NCBI GenBank assembly: GCA_963712825.1
Contig: CAVQJP010000023.1
Span: forward strand, 1-64,000
DNA from: AP-15 sp963712825
GTDB lineage: Bacteria; Pseudomonadota; Alphaproteobacteria; ATCC43930; CGMCC-115725
DNA length: 64,000 bases
Direction of reading: 5' to 3'
Shown: piece after piece, positions 18,135-27,530 of the stretch
Position numbering within the stretch: position 1 is the first letter of the stretch
Layout of the letters: each line of letters begins with the position of its first letter
Position numbers and translations under genes: made by a program
Notes under the pieces: generated by a model
Told to the model about the DNA's origin: nothing
Seen by the model: only the letters and a program-made list of their open reading frames with translations
The model's database searches: none

Positions 18135-19168
18135 TTCGGCACCTGGCGCAGCTTGTAGCTGTCGGAGAAGTCGATTGGGGTCGTCAGCCAGATTGCGATG
18201 GTCTCGCCCTGGTGCTTGGAAAAAGTCGGCGCGACGTTGACCTGCGACTGCAGGATCTGCGAGGCGAGATTGTCGCTGCTATTGGTCGAGATATAGGTGT
18301 TGCCGCCCTTCGATACGGCCGCCTGCACGATCCCGAGCCCGCTCTGCGTCAGGTCGAGCAGAACTGCACCGCCAAAGCGCTCAAGGTAATGATTGTCGAC
18401 ACCACCAGGTAGACCGGTGCGGCCGAGATCGTCCGCCATTGGGTTGTCGGAAAGCGGCACCCAGATGCCGTTCGGCGTATGGGCATAAGTCGACACCGCC
18501 AAGAGCCGGCTGCCGCCATTTTGGCCCATCCTTTCATAGCGGCCGACGATCTGGGTCCCCGCCTCCATTAGCAAGACACCCTTGGGGCTGTAGACTGGCC
18601 CCGGCAGATGGCACAGCAGCGGGCCGGGCAGGTCGCTCTCGATCGCGGTGTCGAGCACACACGGTAAGAGGCCCGGCATCAGCTGATAGGTATCGTCGAT
18701 CGCCGGCGACGCCTTGATCCCCGGCAGCTGCGAGGCCGCAAACGCGAGGCCGGTCTGCGGCGGATCGGCGGGCGGCCCCGCGGCCGGTTTCGGGCCATCA
18801 CTATGCGGCACCGCGTAGGACAGCATCGCCGGGCGAGCCGGCGGCGCGTTCGCCGGCGACCGCGCGGCGTGAAAGGCCGGCATGATCGGGGGCGGCGCCG
18901 GGACCGCTGTGGGCGCCGCTGTGGTCGCCGGCGCCGATATGGCAGGCGCCTCGGCCTTGGCCGCCTGGTATGGCACGACGACGCCAATGAACGGCTCGTC
19001 TCCCTTCTGCGGCTCCGGCGCGTGCTGAGGCCTGCCACGGGTGAAAAGAAAGGCCAGAAGCACCACGGTCCCAAGTCCGATCAGCTGCCATTTTCGCCGC
19101 CGCCAGATCGGCAATGGCGCCGGCTCTTCGTCTCCGGCCCATTCTTCGTCCGCGCGAAACTCGCTCAT
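18131..19168 (-). CDS. virB10: T4SS channel protein VirB10
   Basis: The 345-residue protein has a short acidic cytoplasmic start, one membrane helix at about residues 27-43 (WQLIGLGTVVLLAFLF), a long Pro/Ala-rich periplasmic linker (about 75-140) and a C-terminal TrbI/VirB10 beta-barrel domain. Typical blocks are LPGPVYSPKGVLLMEAGTQI, VGRYERMGQNG, RLLAVSTYAHTPNG and FGGAVLLDLTQSG. It spans both membranes and senses ATPase energy. It overlaps virB9 and virB11 by four bases on each side. Confidence 0.95.
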   Translation of the reverse strand: MSEFRADEEWAGDEEPAPLPIWRRRKWQLIGLGTVVLLAFLFTRGRPQHAPEPQKGDEPFIGVVVPYQAAKAEAPAISAPATTAAPTAVPAPPPIMPAFHAARSPANAPPARPAMLSYAVPHSDGPKPAAGPPADPPQTGLAFAASQLPGIKASPAIDDTYQLMPGLLPCVLDTAIESDLPGPLLCHLPGPVYSPKGVLLMEAGTQIVGRYERMGQNGGSRLLAVSTYAHTPNGIWVPLSDNPMADDLGRTGLPGGVDNHYLERFGGAVLLDLTQSGLGIVQAAVSKGGNTYISTNSSDNLASQILQSQVNVAPTFSKHQGETIAIWLTTPIDFSDSYKLRQVPK

Positions 19169-20130
19169 GGCGTTTTCGCCTGCAGGATGTCGCGGTGGAC
19201 CGTCGGCGCCGTCGTCCCGGTGCCCGTCGGCCTGCCGGCCTGGTCGTAAGCCGTGTTGATGATGTCGAGCACATTCGCGCCAAGCCGCAGCCGGAAATGC
19301 GGGGCGATCTCCTCGACCACGACAAAGTCACCGGTACCATGCTGCCGCGCCAGGCGTTCGCTGCCGTCATCGCCGACGACATAGACGGCGGGCTTCGCGG
19401 ACAAACCCGGAAACCGCATCAACGTCCACTCGCCATTGTCCATCGGGCAGCGCGGTTGGATCGGGTTCGGCCATCGGCCCTTGGCGATGTAGTGGCACGC
19501 CCCATCCGCCCCGTTGAAAGCGTCGGCTCGCAATTCCTCCTTGGCCGCCGCCTGCGTGATCGCGCCGGCGCCGTGCCCGGTGACTGCTCTCCTCCGAGTA
19601 ACCCCCGCCTTCCGGGCTGCCGCCGGAGCTCCTGGCGCCATTGCGGCGGCACCACCTTTGAAGATCAGATTGAGAACGACCCCGGGCATGTCCGCGGCAC
19701 CGTCGCTATCCGGCCGCGCCACCAGCCGAAACGGATAGACCTTCTGCGCGCCCGCAGACGACATCGTGATGACAGTCATCGTGCTTTCGCCGGGCATCAC
19801 CGGCCACAAGGTCAGGTTGTTGCCGAGCGGCGTGTCCTTGATCTCGGATGGCGCTGCCCCTTGCCAGCCGGCGTCCGCCAATGAGCCGTTCTTGTCGGGC
19901 TTGCCGGTTTGCACGACCCGATAGACGCTCTCGCCGGGCGGGAAGGTGATTGTCGTCGGCTGGCCGATGACGCCAATGATTTCGGTGCGCAGCAATGACG
20001 AATACGCCACCACCCGGATCTGCGCAGCACCCTGCGTGGAGACCGCCACAGCGGCCTGGCCGAGAGCGGCAAAGGAGACCGCGGCGACCAGCATTGCCGC
20101 GGCGCTGCGCATTGCAGCGATACGCATCAT
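19165..20130 (-). CDS. virB9: T4SS outer-membrane complex protein VirB9
   Basis: This 321-residue protein has a signal peptide of about 30 residues (MMRIAAMRSAAAMLV to GQAAVA). The CagX/VirB9 fold follows: VYRVVQTGKPD, NLTLWPVMPGESTMTVI, YPFRLVARP, and a C-terminal domain with YIAKGRWPNPIQPRC, MRFPGLSAKPAVYV and GDFVVVEEIAPHFRLRLG. It forms the outer-membrane core complex with VirB7 and VirB10. Its ATG overlaps the true stop codon of virB8. Confidence 0.94.
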   Translation of the reverse strand: MMRIAAMRSAAAMLVAAVSFAALGQAAVAVSTQGAAQIRVVAYSSLLRTEIIGVIGQPTTITFPPGESVYRVVQTGKPDKNGSLADAGWQGAAPSEIKDTPLGNNLTLWPVMPGESTMTVITMSSAGAQKVYPFRLVARPDSDGAADMPGVVLNLIFKGGAAAMAPGAPAAARKAGVTRRRAVTGHGAGAITQAAAKEELRADAFNGADGACHYIAKGRWPNPIQPRCPMDNGEWTLMRFPGLSAKPAVYVVGDDGSERLARQHGTGDFVVVEEIAPHFRLRLGANVLDIINTAYDQAGRPTGTGTTAPTVHRDILQAKTP

Positions 20131-20866
20131 TGCCTCCTCTGGTCCGGGCTGTCAGAACTCGCGCTGTGGCCCAGCACTTGAAATCCGCCTGGATTGTCGC
20201 TGCGGTCGTCCGGCCGCATCGGCAATTCGGGATGCCACTGGAAATCGACGGTCGCACTCCATGGTTGCGTCGTATCCGGGTTGCGCCGCGCCACACCGTG
20301 CGGTCGAACTGCACCAGGTAGCGTCGGGTCTCACGGTCTTTGCCGATCGCCAGCGGATGGAACCGAAAATTGTCGACGCTGACATGGCCGTCCTTGCCCA
20401 GCGCCTTGACCGGGCTCATCGGCATGTCCCGGCCGGCAGCGTAGCGCGCCTGCTCGTCCGGGATCGACATCAGCTTGGTGACGTGGTCGCTGCGCTCGTC
20501 CATCTCGGGGAGCCACCCCTCGCGCGCCTCGATGTAGCGTTTTAAATATTGCCGCTCGACCGCAGCGCCGAAGATCCTCGGCGCATCCTGCAGACCTACC
20601 GGCTCGCCGATAATCCCGGTCGACTTGTCAACCAGGAAGAACTTGACCTCGCTCGTCTTGAGCGGCAGCAAGGTCACCCAACCGAAGATCAACGCGGCGA
20701 AGCAAGCCACTCCGACGCCGCCAATCACCCAGCCGGTGACAATCGCCGAGCGGCCGAGGATGACGCGCTCCGCAGCCAGATCCATGACCGCGCGGAATTT
20801 TGCGTTCTTCGCCGCCTCGGAGAGCGGCTTTGCTGTCCACGGCGATATCTTGCCGATCGTGTTCAT
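20127..20866 (-). pseudogene. virB8: VirB8, single frameshift near the C-terminus
   Basis: From ATG 20866 (MNTIGKISPWTAKPL) the frame encodes the VirB8 membrane anchor (about residues 32-57) and most of the periplasmic NTF2-like domain, up to YLVQFDRTVWRGA. Around 20279 the frame then departs. One base shifted, the strand continues as PDTTQPWSATVDFQWHPELP, the normal end of the domain, and stops at TGA 20127-20129, which overlaps the virB9 start. A single lost base explains this. Unrepaired, translation would run on as a nonsense tail to 19706. VirB8 nucleates channel assembly, so this lesion should block transfer unless it is a sequencing error. Confidence 0.85.
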
Positions 20867-21012
20867 TGCGGCAATGCTCCGAAGTCGAGATGGTCCGGCG
20901 CTAGCCCCCAGGTCGGATCGTCCGGGTGAACCATCGGCAACGCCGTGTCGCTGGTGTTGGCGCAGGCCGCCAGCAGGCAAAGCACCAGCGCCAGCCAGGC
21001 AAGCCTGATCAT
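20863..21012 (-). CDS. virB7: T4SS lipoprotein VirB7
   Basis: A 49-residue protein from ATG 21012 has a lipoprotein signal ending in the lipobox LLAAC (MIRLAWLALVLCLLAAC). The short mature part has DPTWGLAPDHLDFGALPQ. VirB7 lipoproteins pair with VirB9 in the outer-membrane complex, and this size, position and lipobox fit. Its end overlaps the virB8 start by four bases. The same frame is open upstream, but only because the virB6 end has lost its stop. Confidence 0.85.
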   Translation of the reverse strand: MIRLAWLALVLCLLAACANTSDTALPMVHPDDPTWGLAPDHLDFGALPQ

Positions 21013-21029
21013 TCCGCATCCCCTGCTGA

Positions 21030-22036
21030 GTGAGCGCCCGACTGGGCTTTTCGTTCGCCACCGGTGGTCGTCACTCGGCTTGCCGCCCGCCATGTAGACA
21101 GCGGCCTCTACTGCCGCACCGGCACCACGGGAGAGACCACCTGTCGCCGCTTTCCCGAGTGCCGGACCGGCGCCAAACGTCGCCGCCGACAAACCCGCTG
21201 AGCCAGAATGGATACCGCCCGCAACCGCCTGACTGACTTCGGGGATTTTCTTCACAACCAGAGTTGTCAGCCCCAAGAGAAGACCGGCCTCTACGAGGCC
21301 TCAGATTGCGGTCAGCGTCGGATCGCTCGAACCGGGGACAGCAACCAAAAACGACTTGATCAGCGTCAGCTCAGCGGTTGCCATCGCCTGGATGGTCGCC
21401 AGCGCGAGGAGTTCCGCGACGCAACCCGCCACGAGCGCGGAAAACCATCCAAACGTAAACTTACGCGTCAGCGGCGGGATCGCCAGACACAAAAATATCG
21501 GACCCACAGCGACGAGCAATACGTCAAGGATGGTAGCCATGACAAATATCCCAAAGCTGTAAACTAGGCAAATCAGAGAAACAACCACAACCATCAAAAT
21601 CGCTATGCCAAGCGGAATTGACATCAACGAGTATGGCGATAGCATCCCATATGCGTTGCTTGCTCCCTGCACCACGGTATTTAATACATTGTCCAAGGCC
21701 GAAGCTGGATTGGTCGATGCACTCCCCAGGATCTGTCCGATAGAATTAGGAATGGCTATGATAAACAGGTTCCTTACTTATGTTGAATAATTCGCGATCT
21801 GGATGAAGGACAATGATAAACGCACCCACGGCAAGTTGATGTTTTGCGGAATTAAATGATTTGTGCTCCAATGCGATCTCGCCGCCGACGACAGCGAGAT
21901 AAAGAAGCGTCAGTGCGGTCGCATAAGGGCCCATGTGGGAACACACCGAGTTCGTCATTGCCTGGACCGCAGTCAGCAGCGGCGTGATAAGTCCTCTGTA
22001 AATTGCCGCGAAGAACGTTGAACTCATTATGTTCAT
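21030..22036 (-). pseudogene. virB6: VirB6 polytopic membrane protein, disrupted
   Basis: Three pieces can be joined. From 22036 comes MNIMSSTFFAAIYRG with two hydrophobic segments. After a frameshift near 21785 comes VRNLFIIAIPNSIGQILG followed by several membrane helices (ILMVVVVSLICLVYSFGIFV and ILDVLLVAVGPIFLCLAIPP). After an in-frame TGA at 21301-21303 comes GLVEAGLLLGLTTLVV and a Gly/Ala-rich tail. The order and topology are those of VirB6/TrbL inner-membrane channel proteins. The natural stop is not visible, since the last piece is open into virB7, so a third lesion near 21030 is likely. Confidence 0.8.
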
Positions 22037-22054
22037 CAAAAACAAACTCCCAAA

Positions 22055-22186
22055 TCACCGAGGAAACCACCAACCTGGCCAACCAAAAACGATCAGCATT
22101 CCCAAGAAGGAACAGCCAGCAATGAATAGATGTCCATGCTGCAAGAGATACAGCCCCAGCGCGAAGAGTAAGAGACCGCAAATCAT
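22055..22186 (-). CDS. 43-residue membrane protein in the virB operon
   Basis: The frame begins with ATG 22186, overlapping the stop of the upstream EexN-like gene by four bases. It encodes MICGLLLFALGLYLLQHG followed by a second hydrophobic stretch (FIAGCSFLGMLIVFGWPG). Two membrane helices fill nearly the whole protein. The tight coupling suggests it is real. The role is unknown; it lies where some T4SS operons place entry-exclusion or pilus accessory genes. Confidence 0.6.
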   Translation of the reverse strand: MICGLLLFALGLYLLQHGHLFIAGCSFLGMLIVFGWPGWWFPR

Positions 22187-22467
22187 TGTGGGGGCACCTT
22201 GTACGGCGGGAAAAGACGAGCCGCCCCATGCAGTGCCTCCGAGGCGTTCTGACATTCGCCGTCGGCCAGGGCGCCGCCGGGATTGTCCTTGCAAGCGGCG
22301 AGCTTTTCCTGCAACTCGGTGCCGTGTGCCTGATAATAAGCGACGCCATGTATCACGCGGCCATCAGGCGGCGCTGATGATGCCGACCGAAATTCTGCCA
22401 GGCCGTAACCAAGCGCTCCGGCAGAAAGTGCCGTCACAACCAATAAGGCTGGAGTTCGCATCATCAT
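22183..22467 (-). CDS. EexN-like entry-exclusion family protein
   Basis: The 94-residue protein starts with MMMRTPALLVVTALSAG, a signal or anchor segment. It then carries HGVAYYQAHGTELQEKL, AACKDNPGGALADGECQNAS: the paired-cysteine pattern (CxxNPG...C.NA) seen in EexN-type proteins encoded inside virB operons of conjugative plasmids. EexN lipoproteins reduce transfer into cells that already carry the plasmid. Here no lipobox cysteine is evident, so the anchor would be a membrane helix. It lies between virB5 and virB6, the usual place. Confidence 0.68.
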   Translation of the reverse strand: MMMRTPALLVVTALSAGALGYGLAEFRSASSAPPDGRVIHGVAYYQAHGTELQEKLAACKDNPGGALADGECQNASEALHGAARLFPPYKVPPQ

Positions 22468-22480
22468 TTTTTCATCTTTC

Positions 22481-23329
22481 CTATGGATTGGATGCCGGTA
22501 CCGCTGGCTCGGCCGCTTGACCGAAGACGGCGAATTCTTGATCTAATTCCTCGTTGGCGCGCTGTTCACGAGCGTCTTTTTCGGCGGCATAGGCGGCGTT
22601 GATCGCTGTGAGCTGGGCCGATTCGTTGGCGGTCCAGACCTCTTCGAGCTCGATCTGCGCCTGGGTATCCTGCACGTCCTTGGGCGAGCTGGAGGTCGCG
22701 AGATGGTCGCGCAGGGCCTGGAGCGCCGCCGCATGGGCCTGCAAATCGCCGACGGCGGCCTGCGCGGCGCCTTGCTCGCCGGCGATGCTGTTTGCGTTGG
22801 AGATCAGCTCCTGGCTGGCCCAGCTGGCATCGGTCGGGGTGTAGACATGATTGGCCGAGTAGGCGCCCGCGGTCAGGCCTGAGAGGCTCGACAGGACGCC
22901 CGAGATTTCAGGTAAGCCGCCCTGACCGTAGGAGCGGCCCTCGATCAGGTTCAACACCGCATAAGCATTGACCGGCAGGCTATTGCCCAGACCCGCAATG
23001 TTTAGCAACCCCAGCGCTGCACCGAGACTTGGGTTGTGGACCCAATTCTGCAGCATCATCAGTTCGTTGGCATATTGCTGAAGCTGCGTGGTGTATTGCT
23101 GGATTTGCTGGAGCCATTGCAGATTCTGGGTCGCCCAGGATTTGACCTCGCCCGCATATTGCTGGAGCTGGAGGCCGTAGGATTTGAGTTCATTTCCAAG
23201 TTCCTTAGCCCACTCGACCAAGGCCGCCGAATCGATCACCGGCAGCGCAGCGCGAGCCGGCGTTGAGCAGCTGGCCGCGAGCGCGATGCCCGTTGCCGCG
23301 CCGAGAAGCACGTGCCTGGCGCGGGTCAT
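22481..23329 (-). CDS. virB5: T4SS minor pilin VirB5
   Basis: I choose the ATG at 23329, which overlaps the true virB4 stop by ATGA. The 282-residue protein has a signal peptide (MTRARHVLLGAATG to PARA, about 30 residues). A Gln-rich helical region follows (LKSYGLQLQQYAGEVKSW, LQQIQQYTTQLQQYANEL), then the long helical C-terminal part with AQIELEEVWTANESAQLTA. This is the VirB5/TrbJ pattern, a protein at the pilus tip. It is intact. Confidence 0.88.
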   Translation of the reverse strand: MTRARHVLLGAATGIALAASCSTPARAALPVIDSAALVEWAKELGNELKSYGLQLQQYAGEVKSWATQNLQWLQQIQQYTTQLQQYANELMMLQNWVHNPSLGAALGLLNIAGLGNSLPVNAYAVLNLIEGRSYGQGGLPEISGVLSSLSGLTAGAYSANHVYTPTDASWASQELISNANSIAGEQGAAQAAVGDLQAHAAALQALRDHLATSSSPKDVQDTQAQIELEEVWTANESAQLTAINAAYAAEKDAREQRANEELDQEFAVFGQAAEPAVPASNP

Positions 23330-25629
23330 TCCGCGGCCTCCCGCACTTCTTCGAACGTACCGGCAGAGGTGCCGATGCGATCGAGTGGCGGCAGGTCTTC
23401 CTCGCGCGCCGACAGCACCCGGATGTATTCGTCCAGCCCGCGCATCGGCAGTTGCGCGACAACGCTCTTCTCTCCCTGGACCAGCAGGAACAACCCTCGC
23501 CGCCCTGCAACCCGCGCAGCGCCTCAAATTGCCCTGATGTCAGCTTCAGGCCGTCGACATAGTCCTCGCGGGTGCCACGCGGGTTCGCCAGGTGAAACTG
23601 CGACGGGCATTGTTCGACCAGGATGTTGACGATGCCGCTGTCGATGATGTCGCGCGGCGATTGGGTGATGAACACGACAGCGCCGTTCCGGCTGCGGATC
23701 GTACGCAGCTGCTTCTCGATGATGCCGCGGAAAGTCGGGTCGATCAGGGCACGCCAGCCCTCATCGCAGGGGATCAGGAGCGGTGTGCCGTCCAGCAACA
23801 GCGATATCCGGTGATAGAGATAGGCCAGCGCCGGTCCGCGGGCGCGCGCATTGTCGAGGAGGGCGGTCGTGTCGAGGCCGTTCAACTGCCCGGAATCGGA
23901 CGGTGTCGACCGGCGCGTCAATGACCCAGCCGAGTTCGTCGCCGTAGCACCACTTTTCGAGCCGGGAGCCCGCCCCTTCCGGTTCGTTGTCGAAGAAAGC
24001 GCGCAATTCGCCGATCCCACGGTCTTCGGGCGGCAATTCCATGACCGTCACAGCCCGATAGCAAGGCGGCGGCCTTCCTCCTCGGTCATCCGGCCACTGA
24101 TGCAGCCGCGGATCAGGTCGGTCAGGAACTCGATGATTGCGTGGGCTCGCGTCGAGCGCCTTCAGCGGGGCAAAATGCGGCTCCCCGGCCCCGAGTACGG
24201 CATAGTCTCCGCCCAGATGATGGATCAGCAGGTCCCAGCCGCGCTTGTGATCGAGCGCCACGATCCGTGCCCGCCCCGCGGTCATCGCGATCAGGAATGC
24301 CGCCAGGGTGGTCTTGCCCGACCCCGTGGCGCCGGTGATCAGGGTGTTTCCGACGTCTACAACCTGCCAATGGAAGCGGTACGGCGTGCCGGCCAGGGTG
24401 CGGAAGATCGCAATCGGCGGACCCGGCCAGTGCCCGCGTGCCTCGCCCGCCGGCCAGTTGTAGAGCGGCGCAAACGCGACAAAGTTCGACGACTTGACGA
24501 ACCCCGGCCGCGGCCGCCAGAAGCCCCCGCCGGGCAGCATCGAGAGGTAGGCTGCTTGCAGCGCATGCGTCATTCGCGTCGCCACCAGCCCGCAAGCGGC
24601 GAGGTCGCGCCAGGCGGCATTACCGACCTCTGCAATCGCCCGAGGGCTATCCGCAAAGGCGATCAGCACCAAACTATGGTCGCCGAGCACCCACTTGCGC
24701 GACATCAGCTCGTCGGCGGCCTCGGTCAGCGCCTCGGACTGGCTCAAGGCCTTGTCTCCGGCCGCCAGCATCTTGTTCTGCTTGCGTCCAACCGCACCCA
24801 TCCCGGCTGCGTTGGACAAAAAGCGGTAGGACTGCATCAACGTGCAGCGGTAGGGCGCTACCGCCAGCCCATGGAACATCCCGGGCCAGGTCGTCGCCGG
24901 ATACTCCTTGAAGGCATACATCGCGGCATAAGCCGGAGCGCCGGCCCCGTGGATCTCGACGTGCTTGCGCCGGAACTGCAGCGCCTCGGAGAACATCGCA
25001 TGACCCATGCGCCCGGTCGTGGCGCCGATCTGGCGCCAGGTGCCAGTCATCGCAAAGACAATGGCTTCGGCGATCTCATCGAAGATCACGCGCCCACGAC
25101 GGACGTAGCCGAGACGGCGCAGACCGAACGCGGCGAGCTGCACTTGCAGCAGATCGCAAATCTCGGTGAGCCGGTTCTTGCGTTCGTTGACCCCAGCCCG
25201 CGGGTCGGTGCCGGTATCGGCCAGAAACCTCGCGATGCTATGCGCCGCGACGTTCGGCGCATGCACCTGGACCGCGAGGAAAAGGCGGTTCGAATACAGC
25301 AATCCCCGGAACAGGCTGTCGCGATAGGCCGCGTCGAGCTCGCGGGCGAACGGCGCCTGGTGCAGCGCCGCCTGATAGCCCGAAGAGTCGGCTTCGCCGC
25401 GGCACTGATAGACCGTTAACTCGACGTCCTCGGCCGCAATGTTCTTCAGCGAGTTGTGCAGCCGAACGAACCATGCGGCGATATCCACTTCGTCAGCGGT
25501 ATCGGGGAACACGCCGTCGGCCGCGAACATCGCCAGAACGCCGTTGCCCTTGGTCAGCACGACATCATCGGCGATGTGATCCTCGAGCGGGATTTTGTCG
25601 CCGAGCAAGGCCTCAGGTCGCTTAGCCAC
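23326..25629 (-). pseudogene. virB4: T4SS ATPase VirB4 with several frameshifts
   Basis: From ATG 25629 the protein is intact through the N-terminal CagE/VirB4 domain and Walker A GATGSGKTT (about residues 430-438). Near 24132 the frame shifts: the alternative frame gives IIEFLTDLIRGCISGRMTEEE. It returns near 24065 (TVMELPPEDRG), shifts near 23895 (GQLNGLDTTALLDNARARG) and again near 23490 (GLFLLVQGEKSVVAQLPM). It ends at TGA 23326-23328, coupled to virB5. All expected blocks, including FITQSPRDIIDSG, are present, so four small indels separate it from a full 767-residue VirB4. As read, it cannot work. Confidence 0.88.
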
Positions 25630-25945
25630 TGCTGGCCACCTCTCGGCCTAACCGCGCTGGCTGGGTCGGCAGGCTTGCCAGGATACGACCGACACACACC
25701 GTCAGCGCCCACAGCCGCACCGTGCGGAACCAGTGGTAATCCCACGAGGTGAGGCGTTGCAGCCCGATGTGGATCGGTATCGCTGCCGCCCAGAACAGCA
25801 CCGGCGAGCGCCAGATCGTCGGCGCCGACAATTCGAGGCCCGCGGCGAACGTGACCATCACGTTCAGAGCCAGAGCCTCGAACGGCACGCCCCAAGTCAG
25901 CACCGGGCGCGTCAATGCGAGATACAGCATCTCGCGGCCGGGCAT
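25622..25945 (-). CDS. virB3: T4SS inner-membrane protein VirB3
   Basis: From ATG 25945, one base after the virB2 stop, 107 residues follow: MPGREMLYLALTRPVLTWGV with a hydrophobic pair near residues 20-60, then LTSWDYHWFRTVRLWAL. VirB3 proteins start with a short motif ending in TRP, are about 100 residues long and work with VirB4. The end overlaps the virB4 start by eight bases. The longer frame upstream reads through virB2 and is rejected. Confidence 0.88.
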   Translation of the reverse strand: MPGREMLYLALTRPVLTWGVPFEALALNVMVTFAAGLELSAPTIWRSPVLFWAAAIPIHIGLQRLTSWDYHWFRTVRLWALTVCVGRILASLPTQPARLGREVASSG

Positions 25946-25946
25946 T

Positions 25947-26150
25947 TCAGCCGGCGCCCAGGAACGTCTGCACCACCCAGGAGGCGCAAACCAACACCGC
26001 GCCGCCGCCGATGGCACTCCAGAAGTGACCCCAGCTGCCATGAAGCATCGCCCGCGCACCGGCAATTGCGACGGCGATAATCACCAAGGTCGTCCCGAAC
26101 GTTCCGGTGACGAAGGTCGAAATCTGCTGGACGATGGTTAACCAGAACAT
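25947..26150 (-). CDS. virB2: T4SS pilin VirB2
   Basis: The 67-residue protein has two hydrophobic helices (TTLVIIAVAIAGARAML and IGGGAVLVCASWVVQTFL) separated by the short basic/polar loop HGSWGHFWSA, as in VirB2/TrbC pilins. It lacks the long cleaved leader of many VirB2 proteins, which could mean that an upstream start was missed or that this pilin type is naturally short. It lies three bases after virB1 and one base before virB3. Confidence 0.82.
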   Translation of the reverse strand: MFWLTIVQQISTFVTGTFGTTLVIIAVAIAGARAMLHGSWGHFWSAIGGGAVLVCASWVVQTFLGAG

Positions 26151-26153
26151 CGA

Positions 26154-26678
26154 CTATTTCCCCGCGCTTGTGAAAACGAGATCGCGGCCGGTTCGCGCCG
26201 GCCTGGTGAACGGATCTGATGAGGAGGCTGGCAGTTGGCCAATCGCCGGCGGCATGGCCGGGCGGTCGGCCTTCACATGGTGGATGGCCGCCATAACCGC
26301 GGATGCGAAGCCGTTCGCAATCCCCCGCGAGGGGCTGCCGGTGTTGTATCGGCTGAACAACTGGACCAGCCGGGCGGCGGCGGCCACCGATTTGCACGGC
26401 TCGAACGCGTCGGCGATCCCCAAGCCCAGCAACGCCAGATTGCGGCTGTTGATCTGCCAGGCGCCGAGGTCGACCGAGTGCCCGGCGGCGATCAGCCGCC
26501 GCGCCATTTCCATGACCCCCGCACCGCGCAATACCTGCCCCGAGGTGTCGTCGCGCAATGTCAGCGGCTCGAGGCCGCTTTCCTGCCGCGCGATGCCGAC
26601 CAGCATCCCGGGGTCCTCGGCAGGCGCACACTGCAGCGCGATCGCCAGCGCCACAGGAACGCTCAGCGCCGTCATCAC
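26154..26678 (-). CDS. virB1: T4SS lytic transglycosylase VirB1
   Basis: The 174-residue protein has a hydrophobic start (MMTALSVPVALAIALQ). The lysozyme-like domain follows, with the catalytic glutamate at about residue 33 in GIARQESGLEPL and the conserved DLGAWQINSRNL and CKSVAAAARLV blocks. It would open peptidoglycan for T4SS assembly. It is the first gene of the operon, which then runs uninterrupted on the minus strand to about 10860, so its promoter should lie in 26679-27000. Confidence 0.92.
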   Translation of the reverse strand: MMTALSVPVALAIALQCAPAEDPGMLVGIARQESGLEPLTLRDDTSGQVLRGAGVMEMARRLIAAGHSVDLGAWQINSRNLALLGLGIADAFEPCKSVAAAARLVQLFSRYNTGSPSRGIANGFASAVMAAIHHVKADRPAMPPAIGQLPASSSDPFTRPARTGRDLVFTSAGK

Positions 26679-26976
26679 GCTTCACCCCCGCCCATCGCAC
26701 GGCCGCAGCCGTGCAGTTCCTCAATCAGAGGTTTCCAACAGGCAGGCGAGTGTTTTACACACAGCGATAGCTGTCGCATGGAATCACTCTCCATCCGTCA
26801 GTTAGGCGTGGGGCCGGTGGTGCGAACACCGACCCCATGCCGCTACTGGGTCGCCCCAGCTAGTCTACACCGACAAGGCTGGCCCAGTACGAAACCGTAA
26901 GTCAAGCCCCGGTTAGCCGGGCTCAACGTATGGGCCGCGGCCGTCTATGCCCTGTTCTACGGGTTAGGATCCGCTG

Positions 26977-26999
26977 CCGCGGGTTTATCAAACCCGCGG
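26977..26999. repeat. Inverted repeat, 10-bp arms, 3-base loop
   Basis: CCGCGGGTTT and its exact complement flank ATC. A further CCGCGG half follows at 27003-27008. It could be a hairpin at an oriT or a regulator site. Confidence 0.7.
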
Positions 27000-27041
27000 A
27001 AATCCGCGGTTCCTGTGTCGCGAAAGGTTGTTTTGACGATA

Positions 27042-27057
27042 GGGAAACCGGTTTCCC
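27042..27057. repeat. Perfect 16-bp palindrome
   Basis: GGGAAACCGGTTTCCC is a perfect palindrome lying in the virB1 leader, about 360 bases from the virB1 start. It is a plausible operator for a dimeric regulator. Confidence 0.65.
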
Positions 27058-27530
27058 CCGGTCCTACCCGGGGCAGACGGAGGTGGTCAGTGGAAGAGTG
27101 CGATGCAAATCGATTGTGCTGCCGATTGAGATATAGTTAATTGCGATATCTATCAGGAAGATATAGTAGACATCACGGTGCGCGCGGTGGGAATCACGGG
27201 CGCGGGGAGCGGCCGCCATTGGCGTTCGACAAGGAACAGTTAAAAAGAAACAGCTTGGCGACGGGTGTGTGCTGGTGACGATGACCGGCGCGGCTGTCGG
27301 ACCGTATCGTTAAACAGCCAGCGAAGCAGCTCTTATTCTGGCCCGCACCCGTGCTCCTCGACGGATCGGCTGCCCGAAAACCGGCGCTGCGTGACGTCAC
27401 GATGCCGTGACCGGGCTTTCATTGCGGGCATACGCTGGCGATCTGACGAAGGGCACAAGGCTGTAGGACGCAATCTTTTGCCGTCGCCACTGCCTGTCGT
27501 CGTAAGCAACCGAGCAGGAGATTGGTCAGC

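Larger units (their letters stand above)
26679..27530. other. Palindrome-rich leader upstream of virB1; candidate promoter/oriT
   Basis: There is no credible gene in these 850 bases. The stretch has a 10-bp inverted repeat with a 3-base loop (26977-26999), a perfect 16-bp palindrome (27042-27057) and an AT-rich segment with two direct GATATAGT copies (27129-27180). Such a combination between a transfer operon and a divergently read gene is what an oriT or a regulated promoter would look like. Neither is proven. Confidence 0.4.

Noticed and set aside
19706..21061. A 451-residue minus-strand frame covering virB7 to virB9
   Set aside because: It joins the virB8 frame to out-of-frame virB9 sequence after the frameshift near 20279. 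Only the VirB8 part is real.
21301..21303. In-frame TGA in virB6 as another selenocysteine codon
   Set aside because: The surrounding residues (LTAI-stop-GLVEAG) are not a redox motif, VirB6 has no Cys there, and the gene has other lesions. A nonsense mutation or error is simpler.
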